Below, one piece after another: positions 44,773 to 55,800 of a stretch of 64,000 nucleotides of DNA (its first letter is position 1; each line of letters starts with the position of its first letter). The translations under genes were made by a program, and so were the position numbers. Location: assembly GCA_951394405.1 (NCBI GenBank), contig OX596342.1, forward strand, positions 124,001 through 188,000, in the 5' to 3' direction. Below the pieces are notes generated by a model. That model was not told where the DNA came from and searched no databases. It saw only the letters and a list, made by a program, of their open reading frames with translations. This DNA is from Coprinellus micaceus (lineage: Eukaryota > Basidiomycota > Agaricomycetes > Agaricales > Psathyrellaceae).

Positions 44773-47179
44773 TCAGTTAATCGCCGCGTTCAGATACGCG
44801 CTTCGCCACTCGTCCTTACTGATTGACCCAGGCATGGGCATGAAGTGCCGCCGTTTACTATTCATATGGTCAGGTAAATTCAGCCAGAGGAAGGGTGAGA
44901 TACGTCGTACCATTCGTACGCCATCGAGCTGACGATTGTGAACAAGGGTTCCTCCTTCCCGCCGACATCCCGATGGAAGAAACGAGCCGCCTTCTCCTCG
45001 GCCTTTGCGTCCGTGGTAGCGGTGCAATAAGGGACAACCCTTGTTTGCTTTAGAAGCACCAATATATTTATCTCCATGTCTCCCCATCGGAAAGCCCTTT
45101 CCGCCAACCGAATTGCGCCCACCCCATCGTTGAGAATGGGGCCACCACCGGCGATGTGAGCTGGCCTTCCACCTTGTGCCCTGGATTTGGAAACGGATTC
45201 GCCCAATTTGGCGATGAATGCGTTGAACCGAGGTACAAGATACGGTGCAATGACACCAAGATCCGCAGTGCGTTTGGCGTACATGTCGACTGGAGTACCC
45301 CAGATCTGACTGACATCCTGATCTCTTGGAAGTATAACAACGGCTTGATCAACTTCATCTGGGACATAGTCCGTCTTCTTCGACGTCCCGGTCTGGATCC
45401 ATGTTCGCCTCAAGACTTGGCTCCCCTCGTAGAAATGACGAACGAGGTTTGTGTGAAACTTGCGGTAGAGGTAAGGGTAACCCTGTACTCTTCCTTTATG
45501 ATCTGCGTGAAATAGCGTGAGGAACGGTACCCAGTAACGAGACAGAGGCACCATGGACTCACCGAGGTATTGCTTACGCATATGAGGACACTCTCCACGA
45601 TGAAACATGTCCCAATCCTCTCCTTGACATGCCCTGGAGCAGTAGACAACGGTATGACACTTTGAGCACGTGCGCTCAGCTCGGAAAGGTCGCTTACGGC
45701 CTGTGCGGTCGCTATGCTGCTGCAGGTGAGAGACTCTCCCCCACGTCAGAATTCCGAGGTCAGACACACCTTGATGTTGTCGCAGAGCGCCTCCTGCAGC
45801 CTCCTAGAGCACATCTGCACGACCGGTCTCAACTGCTCCATCATGGACCGAATCTGAATACGCTGTTCCACTGCGTTGTGAAGAAACCTGACCTTTGGGG
45901 ATATGGCAGTTGGAAAGTCGCGAGCAATGGCTTTGATTATGCCAGGGTAGGTGGCATATTGGGTCACGCTCTTGAGCAGAGAATCGAACATCTGCTCGTT
46001 GTCACGAATGACTACGGGAAGGGATATGCCCAGCAATGCCAGAAGGCCCCCATCCAGAGCCGCCCTCATCTTACGCACCACCTGCGTAGATGTATCTGTA
46101 ATGTTGTTGATGAGGCGCTCCGCGAGGTCAAGGATCTCTAAGGTATGAGACTTGGTCGCGGTGTCGACGGGATAGATGGCCCCCGCCTGAGGCGCTCCGT
46201 TGACCAGCCGTCTCAAAAGGGAGACCAAGCTCTCGATGGAGTGCTTATAAAATCCCTTTTCCATGGCCACGGCACCGAGTTGTGGTTCGCAGCCGGTTAG
46301 AATGTGGACGACGGCCAGAACACACTCGAAACACTGCTTCTCCACTCCAAGCGCCGGAGGTGAAGTCGAGAGGTGCTTAACCTTGTCCATTGCGGCCAAG
46401 GAACGCAACCGTTCGATGCTCCGTTCGAGAAACTCCTCGGGTGAACAGACCCTCCCGCGCATAATGGCGTCCGCTACTCCGCGTGGGTTCTCGGCCGTGA
46501 TCTCGTACACCATCGCAATACCACAGTCGTAAGCGATATTTGGATGCTTGCCGCCAGAATAGATGATTGGAGCCCCGTCGCAGCTTGCAACCCAGAATCG
46601 AAGTGCGAGCTCCAGGGTGTGCTCTCGCTTCGCAAGGGTAGTGAAGATGGTCGTTGGTGTTTTGAAGAGGCTGTAGATGAACCAGGAGACCACAGAATGA
46701 GTCGACAAGGCCGTCTTGCTTGGAGAATTCGGGTCGAGGACCAACGTTTCCAAGAGCTCCTTGGCCCACGAGACACAGTCATCGGAGACTGCGACGATAC
46801 GTGACAGCGCATCTGCGAATCCGCTCCGCCCGGCATACAGTTTGTGCCATGTATTCACCTGCGTCAGGGCGGACATTGCCATGAAGGTGGGTCCACACTG
46901 TGTGGGGTAGCCATCCTCGGGAAATGTGAGGTGGGGAAGGAGGGCATCCAGAATATTTTCAGAGTATCCGTCATAGAGCTGACCGATCCTTATTCCCAGT
47001 TCGTGAATACGCTCCATCGATCCTTGCTTGGCACCCTCGATGAGCTGACTTATCTGCGGGGGCCAACATGAGCCCGGCCCAACGCAAACATGAACGGGAC
47101 GACTTACCTCATTCACGTCTGTAATGGGTGCATTGGATGTTTGAATATCGTCGGATGACATTGTCGAAGAAGAGTGCAT
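44773..47179 (-). CDS. MYND-type zinc-finger protein, copy 8
   Basis: Exon 1 gives MHSSSTMSSDDIQTSNAP... ending VNE, with a GTAAGT donor. The 54-nt or so intron stays open in frame. Exon 2 begins ISQLIEGAKQGSMERIHEL and carries the helical region (MSALTQVNTWHKLYAG; LLEILDLAERLIN-type helices). The finger exon reads HSDR, then RTCSKC, YCSRAC, H, C. After a GTGAGT intron the C-terminal domain follows: YPYLYRKFHTNLV, AVVILPRDQD, TPVDMYAKRTADLGVIAPYL, AIRLAERAFRWGDMEINILVLL. The last exon (after TG|GTACGA) ends SKDEWRSAYLNAAIN at 44773. The start could instead be the internal Met at about 47161. No lesion is seen. It lacks the GRFDIPND stretch of copies 4 and 6, having GPILNDGVG there. Confidence 0.82.
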
Positions 47180-47401
47180 GGTATGAAAGCAACGGCGGTT
47201 AGTCGTGATGGTTGGCTGATAAGGGAGACTGGGGACCCACCACGAGTTCTGTCATCTGATCCCAAAAAGGTTAATGGACGGCATGTTCCGTTCGTCCTTC
47301 CTATCTCCGAATCTCCGAATACCAATAGACTCTGACGGCTTTCTGGATGATCATTGGCTAGGCTGTAGTGAGCACAGAGCGTAACGACAAAATTAAGAAC
47401 G
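47180..47401. other. Short intergenic gap
   Basis: Gap of 220 nt between the start of MYND copy 8 and the stop of the next minus-strand gene. It must hold the MYND promoter. Nothing specific is seen. Confidence 0.5.
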
Positions 47402-48499
47402 TCAATCTCTCCAATCCCGCGTCTTAATCTCCCACATCCCGTTCCTCCCCTTGGCTAAACCTTGAAAGATGAACGAGTTTCGAAGGAAGTCCAAGCGCAC
47501 GGCGCTCGAATCAGCATATAAGAAGCACATCCTTCTCCGATACCCCTGCGCAATCACATTCCTCATTTTCTCGTTTATCTCCTCATTCCACACGTCGCCT
47601 TCCGTTAATGGGACCATCAGTTGCTGGTGCATCTGCTCCATCACATCGAAGGTCGTGATTCCGTCCGAGGTTGCCACCGTGATGTCGATGTGCCAGGGAA
47701 GGGATCGGTGGTACAATCGCATCCAGGAAGAGGGAGGGGTCATCGCGAACGGAGATGGTAGAGAGTCACGCGATGGTGGTTCACGTAGATTGTACGGTAC
47801 AACCTCTGAATGCCCCTGTTGGTATCTCATACGAGGGTCTAGCTTCCCGGAACTCAATATCGGGATTTCTGAGGAGATGAAAAGAAGAGTCAGCTCCACG
47901 CACAGATACAGAGCTGAAAATGCTCGATACTCACTGTCACCCGTCAGAAATGTGGTTCGGCGTCGTATGAAGCTCGGGACGAACGATAGGATACTACTTT
48001 CTGGAACGTATTCAGGGCGCCAGCTCGCCGGTCGTCCCATCTTCACATTATTTGAAAGGGGCAGTTGGAATGCATCATCGTCTGTTGCATACCCCAACCG
48101 TACAATGGCCGTAGCCTCGAAGGGATGATGATTGGTGGTGGGAGACGGCCCTCCAATGGACAGAGAGATAGAAAGGCGCTCCCCTTCTATCCTCGTTTGA
48201 GAGCGCGACGACGGTGGCCCATACCGATAGAATGTCAGAGCTGGCCCAGACGAGCCTGAACCTGTTCTTTTGCGCACGAGCTGGTTATCGTGTATGCTGG
48301 GTCTATGGAAGCTCCCGAAATCGTCGGATGGATCGAAAGAGTCGAGAAATGGGGGTAGCTTGCCGGATTCGTCTTGTCGCGCTCGAAGCCGCTCGTCCAC
48401 GAACGACCACGAGTCATGTTCTGGTGGCGGCGGATGGATTTCTCCCAAGAAATGAGAGATGTTTTCGGAGTCTGAGTACGGAGGGGGAGATAAATCCAT
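47402..48499 (-). CDS. DUF6699 protein B, 343 aa
   Basis: Start at 48499 (MDLSPPPYSDSENISHFLG). Two exons, 48499-47935 and 47868-47402, are separated by a 66-nt intron (A|GTGAGT...CTCAG). It is a multiple of three, so the unspliced frame is also open. The N-terminal half is disordered and contains the family-specific TFYRYGPP and PASWRPEYVP motifs. The C-terminal half is the domain: SWMRLYHRSLPWHIDI, GITTFDVMEQMHQQL, PLTEGDVWNEEI, VRLDFLRNSFIFQGL, KGRNGMWEIKTRDWRD. No catalytic residues are known for the domain. It is closest to the gene at 61901-63462, sharing TFYRYGPP, the FVPSFIRRRT/FVRTLLRLRA basic patch and the identical C-terminus. The open frame continues upstream to 48991, but that part is unlike the paralog and is taken as promoter. 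Confidence 0.82.
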   Translation of the reverse strand: MDLSPPPYSDSENISHFLGEIHPPPPEHDSWSFVDERLRARQDESGKLPPFLDSFDPSDDFGSFHRPSIHDNQLVRKRTGSGSSGPALTFYRYGPPSSRSQTRIEGERLSISLSIGGPSPTTNHHPFEATAIVRLGYATDDDAFQLPLSNNVKMGRPASWRPEYVPESSILSFVPSFIRRRTTFLTGDSEYRAFSALYLCVELTLLFISSEIPILSSGKLDPRMRYQQGHSEVVPYNLREPPSRDSLPSPFAMTPPSSWMRLYHRSLPWHIDITVATSDGITTFDVMEQMHQQLMVPLTEGDVWNEEINEKMRNVIAQGYRRRMCFLYADSSAVRLDFLRNSFIFQGLAKGRNGMWEIKTRDWRD

Positions 48500-49662
48500 T
48501 GCGTAGGAACCTTGACGAGGGGGTGTGTTCAGTGAGCGGGAGAGAGGGAGAGAGAGGAAAAAATTGGTCCAAGGACCAGGCGTTCGTGTTCTGCGGAGTT
48601 TATAACAGATGGAACTAGGAGGGGGACTAAGACTATGAGCACCAGAAAGTGATCCAGCGCAGCAGTACACTGGGGTGTTATCACAGATCGGCGTAAGGTG
48701 AATGCCGAGCCGGGGTCTAAGCGCCCAAACATAGCCCTGCTGCGCCGGCAACACCCCTGGGCCCTTGTTTAAAGTACCCAGGGCCGTCTGCGCAATATAT
48801 ATTGCATTAGCAACCCAAGGAACGTCGTACACAGCACACAGGTAAACTAGCGCCCTTTGAGGTAGGACCAGGTCGACAAGGCTGTACTGTTGCCATGGAT
48901 GGCTAGGAGGTGCCAGAGATAGCACAATTGAAATGCCTTGTATTGAGATGCCAAAGCCTGTTACCCGGATGCGACGAGTCAACGCTGACATAACCTGAAC
49001 CTGGGAGCTACATCAGCCCCGTAGGCTTGAAATGCGGAGGCTGCCAGCGAACGCGCAGTAACAGGTGTGGGTCTATGGGCCCTTATCCTATTTCCGTTTC
49101 CCCCTGCAGGCCCAAAGTAGAAGCGAGCCTTGTTGATCGCATGAGGCCGTCGTAGTCTCGTGGCTTTGCCGCAGTTCCCTCGATGGTATTCCAGTTCGAG
49201 TTCAGCACGGAGGGCGGAGGAGCGATCTGAGTCGTGAAAAGCGAGAGGAGCATGAGTATCGCACGTAGAGGGCCAGAAAAGTGAATAGAGGCTCATTGTC
49301 GGAGTGGATGAAAACAGAAGAAGACGGCGAGCGCCAGCACGCCCACGTTTTTGAGGGGTGCCAAGCAAGGCCAAATAATGCGATAAGATTAGATCCGGCC
49401 ATCAGCGCCCATGAAACAATAGGGCGCCTATTGTACTTCGTCGCGATCTTGGGGACGCGTGCGTTGTTTTTCCTCACAGGTTCAAGCTTCAAGCCGCACT
49501 GCACCGCTTCTCTGGCCGGATAGACCAGGATGGCCCGCGCCTTCGCTCGTCATAGTTACGAGTCCGATATATAAGCCATCCGTGTTCTGCTACTCTCCCT
49601 GTCATCTAATTCACATCTCCTTCCCTTTTCTTCACCCACAGGATACCTCTCCCGTTATCTAC
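48500..49662. other. Divergent intergenic gap
   Basis: The region holds the promoters of DUF6699 protein B (minus) and the second F-box gene (plus). The open frame that continues into it from 48499 to 48991 has no paralog support. The last 70 or so nt before 49663 are CT-rich. Confidence 0.5.
48719..48739 (-). promoter_or_regulatory. Octamer with extended context upstream of DUF6699 protein B
   Basis: Minus strand reads CAGCAGGGCTATGTTTGGGC followed by GCTT. It lies about 225 nt upstream of the start at 48499, in gene orientation, with the same GCAGGGCTRT...GGGCGCTT layout as at 41630. Confidence 0.4.
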
Positions 49663-51178
49663 ATGGTCCTATCAGAGCCGATCGACAAACTTCCCCCTGA
49701 AATCCTCTCGAACATTTTCGAGGAATGTCTTCCATCCATTGCTTGCTCGGGCGTCAACAGGCACTGGCGGGACGTAGCGCTCGGCTGCTCCAATTTGTGG
49801 GTGGATATACACGTTCGGATCTCTGAAGAAGACCGGCTCCTGGACAATTCGGCCTCTCGCTCTTTCATGGTGGACCTGTTGGATAAGGAGCCTCTCCGGC
49901 ATCTCAGCATCGGCTACAAACCCCCTGCGCGGGTACTGGAGAGCCTTGAGGGAGATACCCACCCCATGTGGATGAGCGAGGTACTCAAGCCGATTTTGAC
50001 CAAGGTCCAGTTGACCACCCTGCGACTTGACCGCGTACACATACTAGCTGAGCTGACGAAACTTCCCGACGGAGCGTTCAAATCCCTGCAGTCTCTCTCC
50101 CTCTCGAGGACAAAACCTCAGTGGCTGGAAGACGCGAAGCGAGATTTACTCCTACAGAAGCTTGTCGCCCTAGAAGACATGCCTTGCCTTCGCACTCTCG
50201 CACTCAGTCGCCAAGCACTCCAGTACATCGGCCGCAACCACGCCAACGTCCCCCTTCCCTGGAGTCAGCTTATGCGCATCGAGGACCTCGGGTTATCGTG
50301 GCCCCTGGAGGTCGAAACCAGTTCCGAATTCGAGTGTTACATCTCTTTCCTCCAACACTGTCTCCCAAAGTGCGCGAACCTCAAGACGCTGAAGCTCTGG
50401 GCGGACGAGTCGGACACCGAGGAGCAACTGAGGAAACTCCGAGACTCCGATACTATGACTGTCTCCACCTTGAGTAGTCTCGAGTCTTTGACCCTTGGCC
50501 AGGGCCCATGGCGGAACGATCCAGTCAAGAGCATAACCCTTTTTAATCTTTTCCGCTTCCCCAACCTCAAAAACCTTTCGATTGTCGCGCCACGCTCCGA
50601 AACCCGTTCTCCGTACCAGATGGGGGATATACACCGCCATCTTCGCCTTTTCACCAAGCTGGAGTATCTTCACCTGGATATCGCGCATTTTGGACGTGAT
50701 GTCACTGTAGCCTTCCTTGGTGCGATGCCTAGCGTGAAGACTCTCAGCATTCGGCGCGAGTTCCCTGTCCCAGGTCTATGGTTTAGCAACGAAGGGTGCC
50801 CCATCGCCGTCGTCGACCAGAACCCCACTCTCCTGCCCCAACTCGAAACCCAGATCGTCAATTGCGACAGAGGGTGCCCCACCTTCAACCATCCACGAGG
50901 AAAGTGTGTTCCAACTCGTGCAGACAGTGTTAGATGGAGAGGAGGAAGCGATATTCTATAGCCAACTCACACCAGATGAGCGTCGGAGGAGGGAGAGGAC
51001 GATCATGGAGTTTCGGCCTCACCCGATGGGTTGGCTCAAGCGGATCATCTTTGCGTCGAGAGATGAAGGGAAGGCCGATGGGATGGCCAAAGCGCTTTTG
51101 AAGGTGGATGGGGTTTATGGACGGTTCGAGGTTGTTGGACTCTGCGAGGGAGATTTACACTTCGAAGTCAGAACGTAG
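49663..51178 (+). pseudogene. F-box protein with C-terminal WLKRI domain, one frameshift
   Basis: Start at 49663 (MVLSEPIDKLPPEILSNIF); a perfect F-box begins at residue 6 and ends VNRHWRDVALGCSNLWVDI. Irregular leucine-rich segments follow (LRHLSIGY, LTTLRLDRVHIL, LKTLKLWAD, LKNLSIVAP, LEYLHLDIAHFG, VKTLSIRREFP). The frame stops at 50961 after PQLETQIVNCDRGCP, in which the codons run through CCCC at 50877-50880. In the next frame the sequence continues without a break: STIHEESVFQLVQTVLDG, RRRRERTIMEF, GWLKRIIFASRDEGKA and YGRFEVV, to a stop at 51178. The truncated gene at the right window edge has LETLIVDWD and WFRRIVLRSRDEW in one frame, which shows that both parts belong together. So either the C-terminal 90 residues are lost by a +1 indel or the run length is wrong. 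Skp1-dependent ubiquitin ligase adaptor by family. Confidence 0.75.
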
Positions 51179-52808
51179 ATGACGTCGATTAGCGAGCTCA
51201 ATAGGAGTAGGTTAGTATACTATGACATGTGTTGGTACCCCAGTTTAAATTCCGTCAATATGCAGATTCTACTCTTTGATCTTCATCCGCGTAGCCTCTT
51301 TCTCGACCTGACCGCTGACCGCCGACTACCAATCGTCCTGACTGCCAGCATCGCAGGCCGTATATCTTTGAAGCACGCTAGCCAGAGGTTTCTGGGAAAC
51401 GAGGGCTAGGGGAAGTGTTCCGAAGGTTCGCCCGGAAGTCGTAGCAGCTCCCTTCCTGCTCGCCGCCAAGCCTCTATGAGTCTCACTTGGTCCATCCCTC
51501 ACTCCAGGCCCTCCGTCCTACGCCTTCCCAGAGGCTACCACACATCCGCGGGGCTACATATGCCCAAACCACCTCAAAGCTACGAGCCCCATGAGTAACG
51601 AGAACAGCGGGTCGTTCGCGGGTGGGTGGAATATGCACCTTGAAACCACCAACGTCAATTCCGTGATACTATCCTTCTGAGCGAGATTGCAAAGGGCGAG
51701 AGGAACAAGACGTACCGACACAGCTCGACAACGTTATTCGCGTGGAGACACGTTATGAGGGAGGATACGATGCCGAGGACGACGCTGGGGTCGCTGTTGT
51801 GCATCGTGGTTGGTAAGGATAGCGTGGTGTCAATAGCAGGCCTCCAAGGATGTTCGAAGAGTGAAGTTGCTCGAGGTCGTCGTAGACTCCCAAACTCGAC
51901 GATGATAGTCAATCGCAAGAAGAGAGCGTCGGATTGCTATACCATGAGAGAAAGGATGGCTCGGAACGGCCAGGAAGGACGACACCGGAACCAGCTTTGA
52001 CAGGAATGGCGAAATTGAATTGGGCAGGGTTACGCGTCTAACGGCACTCTTCCGGCACGTTGCCCCATCTATTGAGCACCTGACTGATCGAGCTTCCTGG
52101 GCGCTAAAAACCCCTGAGCTTCGATTCGGATATGGCGAAGGTGGCGCGAAGGGGCTGGCTCACGCAATGGGGCTCAGAGTAGTATCGATAGTATGTAGCA
52201 GTTGGCTTCGGAGGGTTGTACTCCGGTCGCGGAATGGGAGGGTGGAGGCGGAAGCGAGAATGTTAATGTAGATGGGGCCGTTCGAAGGGCGGTTTGAGTT
52301 GGTTAGGGAGGTGAAGGAGGAGGCATCGGGGGGTATGTATTGAGAGAGGGAGATCGAAGGCGAATGGCTGGGGTATGTATAGTTAGCTGGGAAGTGCAGT
52401 GTACTTGAAAAGAACGGACCTTGGTAATCGTGCACATACGCGTCCTGACTCCTAGAGGGAGCCGCAGGTTCAGAGGGAGAGTGCAGGAGAGAGAAATGCG
52501 ATTCCAATCCATAAAGTCCATCCATCCAGCCGTCTATAGTACACACAAACATACATGAGTAGGGATCAATACAAGTGCAGTTGAAGGTTGAATGCAAAAC
52601 GAGAACGAGAGAGTGCGAACGATAACATGAGGTATAAAGAAAACAAGGAATCAATCGATAGCTTGCGAAAACGCGTCAAATCCAAATCCAAAGAAACCCA
52701 TAAAATGATCGAATAAACAAGTCCACATGCCCTCCCCTCGCCTTCCTCCCACTCCGAGGTCGCGCTCCCCTCCCCCCCAAGCCTTAACCCTCGGGATGTC
52801 AAACTACT
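51179..52808. other. Intergenic region with an F-box 3' relic
   Basis: About 1.6 kb between two convergent genes. Apart from the relic at 52120-52345 I see no coding homology. The minus-strand frame at 52160-52654 is the antisense of the relic plus simple sequence. Confidence 0.5.
52120..52345 (+). pseudogene. Relic of the F-box C-terminal domain
   Basis: SSWLRRVVLRSRNGRVEAEARML, a stop, then GPFEGRFELVREVKEEA match the 3' end of the partial gene at 63685-64000 (SWFRRIVLRSRDEWKVRAEA ... TFEGRFEVLCEVKEDV). The DNA similarity is also clear (shared TGTACTCCGGTCGCGG and TTCGAAGGGCG words). No F-box or LRR part is found upstream, so this is a solitary 3' fragment. Confidence 0.6.
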
Positions 52809-55800
52809 CACGCCTCCCACCCCGGTCCCCCAACCTCCAACCTCCCCGTCCTCACCTCCCACATCCCATTCCTTCCCCTCACAAGGCCCTCAAACACCAC
52901 GCGATCGCCCAGCCAATCCAGCCACACGACCCCTCGTCCCCGCTCGGTCCTGTCCCCCCGCTTCTCGGCTTCGCGCACGCGTTTGGCGTAGGCTTCTGTC
53001 TGTTAGAAGGGAGGGGTGTCAGCATCGCTCGTTGTGGAGAGAGGATAAAAAAGGAGAGTAGAACCGGTGGGATAGCGAGAAGCCGTAAAGGAACCAAAGG
53101 GGGAGAAAGAAAGAAAGGGAAGGAGACACGTACAACTGCAGCCCTCAACTCCTCCCCCACCTCCTCATTCCACCAATGCCGGGGCGTAATCCCCTTCATA
53201 AGCTCGCGATACATCTGGCTCATCACGTCGTACACCGTGACGCCGTTCGGGTGTGTTGCTCTTACGTCGATGTACCCTATAACATATTTCCCGTCAGCGA
53301 GCTTGTTCTTTCCCATCCGTACTCCGAGGTCTCTCAAACCGGGGAACGAACGAGTCAAGGCAGAAATACGCACAAGGCAACCCAACATGATACAACCTCA
53401 TAAAGGTCGTGGGCGGGCTACACGCGAGCTGCGCAAAGTCGATGCTGTTGTGCGGGCGGTTGATGTTGCTGAATATGTCCGGGGATGTTAGGGGGTTTGT
53501 CTGTGGGCGATCGTCAGCTAGGTTTCTCTTGACACGGGTGAAGGCAGACCCCGGAGGGGGGACAGAAAAGATGGGGGAGGAAGGAAGGGAGGAGAACGAG
53601 AAGGAAGAAAGGAAGAGAACAGGAAGAGAGAGAAGGCGTACCCTCAAATCATGTTCAACAGGCGGACAATCCGGCTTAAACTCCAACAGCGGATGAAGCT
53701 TCCTCTTCACATTATCGCTAATCTCTACGGGGTGCTCGTCAGCATCTTATCTTCCTCTCTCTCTTCCCACTCTTCCCACTCCCCCGTTCACATCCACCCA
53801 ACACCCTCCCCACAAAACTCGAATCCAAACAAATCAAAAACTCACCCTGAACATCACTCCTCCCCTTCCCCATCCCCCACCCCACAATCCCCCCAATCCC
53901 CATGCCCATCCCCCCTCCCCCGGCACCACCACCCAACCCACCCGCCCCAACCCTCTTCGGCGGCACATACTCCGCCCTCCAATCCCTCGGCCTCCTCGCC
54001 AAATTCTTCGGCCCATACACATCACCCACCATCCCATAATTCGCCGCATTATTCCACGCTTGCGATTGAGCTTGGTCGAATACTGGGTACCCTGCGCCGG
54101 GGGGTTGGAATGGCGGGTATGGACCGAAGGGGGAGAAAGGTGGGTACGCTGGACCTCCAGCACCGAAAGGCGGATACCCCCCACCTGCACCGAACGGCCC
54201 AGGGGTAAGCGCACCCCCGAACGAGTTGGATCGGTGCACTTTATCGTGTGATGAACCTGGCCTCGGCGGGCCTTCGGACGTGGCGCGTTTCATACTGGAA
54301 GATCGTTTCTTCTTTTTAGGTTTGTGTTCGGTGAAGAATGCGGGGTGTTGAGGTTGTGGTTGGGCTGGGGCGCCGAAAAAGCCTGGGGGAGGGAGACCTG
54401 GAGCTAGGCGTTAGTATTGAGGTGTAGCGGAGTAATGTAGTATAAGCTCACCTCCACCCCCTCCCCCAGCAACACCCCACGGATCCGCACCACCACCGAC
54501 CCCACCGGCTGGAGCACTCCACGGCGTATACCCCCCCGGCGTCGTCGGCGGCCCATAGCTCCCCGCGGGGGTCGGTGCGCCAAAAGATAGAGCAGGGGTG
54601 TTGGAGTTCGCTCCGTTCGCTGCGCCTGTTATTTTGTTAGCATGATCGAATCTTGGAAATATTGGGGTCTTGAAACGAAGGGAGAGGGAGAAGGAGAAGG
54701 AGAAGAGGAGGAGGATAGATGAAGGATATATGGAGAGAGAGAAACGTACCAAACCCAGGATACCCACTCGCCTGCATCCCTCCCCCTCCTCCTCCTCCTC
54801 CACCACCACCTCCAAACGCCCCTCCCCCTCCCGCTCCAAACGCCCCAAACGGCGGATACCCAGGCGGACTCGGACCTCCAAACCCTGGGAACGCCGTTAC
54901 ATTCGGATTCCCTGAGGGAGGACCGCCGAAGCCAGGGAATGCAGATGAAGCCCCAGGGAAGGTGTTCGAAGAAGAGGAAGGGCCACCAAAGCCAGGGAAG
55001 GAAGATGCTGGAGGTGCGGAGGCGGGGCCTGCGTTGGGCCATGAGGAAGAAGGCCAGCTGTAGTGGGTGAGGTGGGTTAGTGTGTGTTGCATATTCGGTA
55101 CGAAGGCTTAGAGAGGGAGGAGGAAGGGAGGGAGAGAAGGAGCGAAGGAGAGGGGAAGACGAGAAAAGAAGTGAATAAGCGAGAGGGGGAATAAGCGAGG
55201 GGGGGAAGAAGACAAGAAAAGATCTGAAAAAAAAACAGAGAAGGACACAAGACCAGGAACCATATAAACCCAAACGCAGGCTCAGGATACGTATCGAAAG
55301 CTGTACCGAAAAGGTATGTCCAAACCACATTGGGCACCGCCGAGGCCTGAGCGGCGGCGCACGAATAAACGGAAGCGATCGAGGCAACATTGGAATTGTG
55401 ACCCCCGGAGATAGAGGGGCGTGATATACCAGGTCGTTTAAGGCGCCAACGTTTGAAATGGGTGGCGTCCAAGGATACCTCAGAGGGAAGTGGTCGAAGA
55501 CCGAATGCGGTACACCCAAGGGTATTGAATACTGACGAAGATAGGCGAGAGCCACGCAAGTGGACCGAAGCACTGGGCCCTACGCCTCAACGGGCAAGAA
55601 TCGAACGTCACGGTAGAGGTAACATGCAAGGGGTATTCAATGGGCGATAGACAGGTCCACCCCCGCGCACGGGGAGAGCCGTGGCGTAGCGCATATCGGC
55701 CACTTCACCAAGGATCGACTAGGGCACGAAAGTAGAATGGGGGAACGAAAACGTCAATGGGCCCTGGACGCAAACGAATCGAACGAATCGAGTCGAATGC

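Noticed and set aside
48500..48991. Upstream extension of the DUF6699 B reading frame
   Set aside because: The paralog at 61901 has no matching part, and the region contains a promoter-like octamer; the start at 48499 fits the paralog.
53651..55063. Plus-strand Ser/Pro-rich frames opposite the DUF6699 C gene
   Set aside because: Shadow frames of Gly-rich coding sequence; the minus strand carries the recognisable domain and splice sites.
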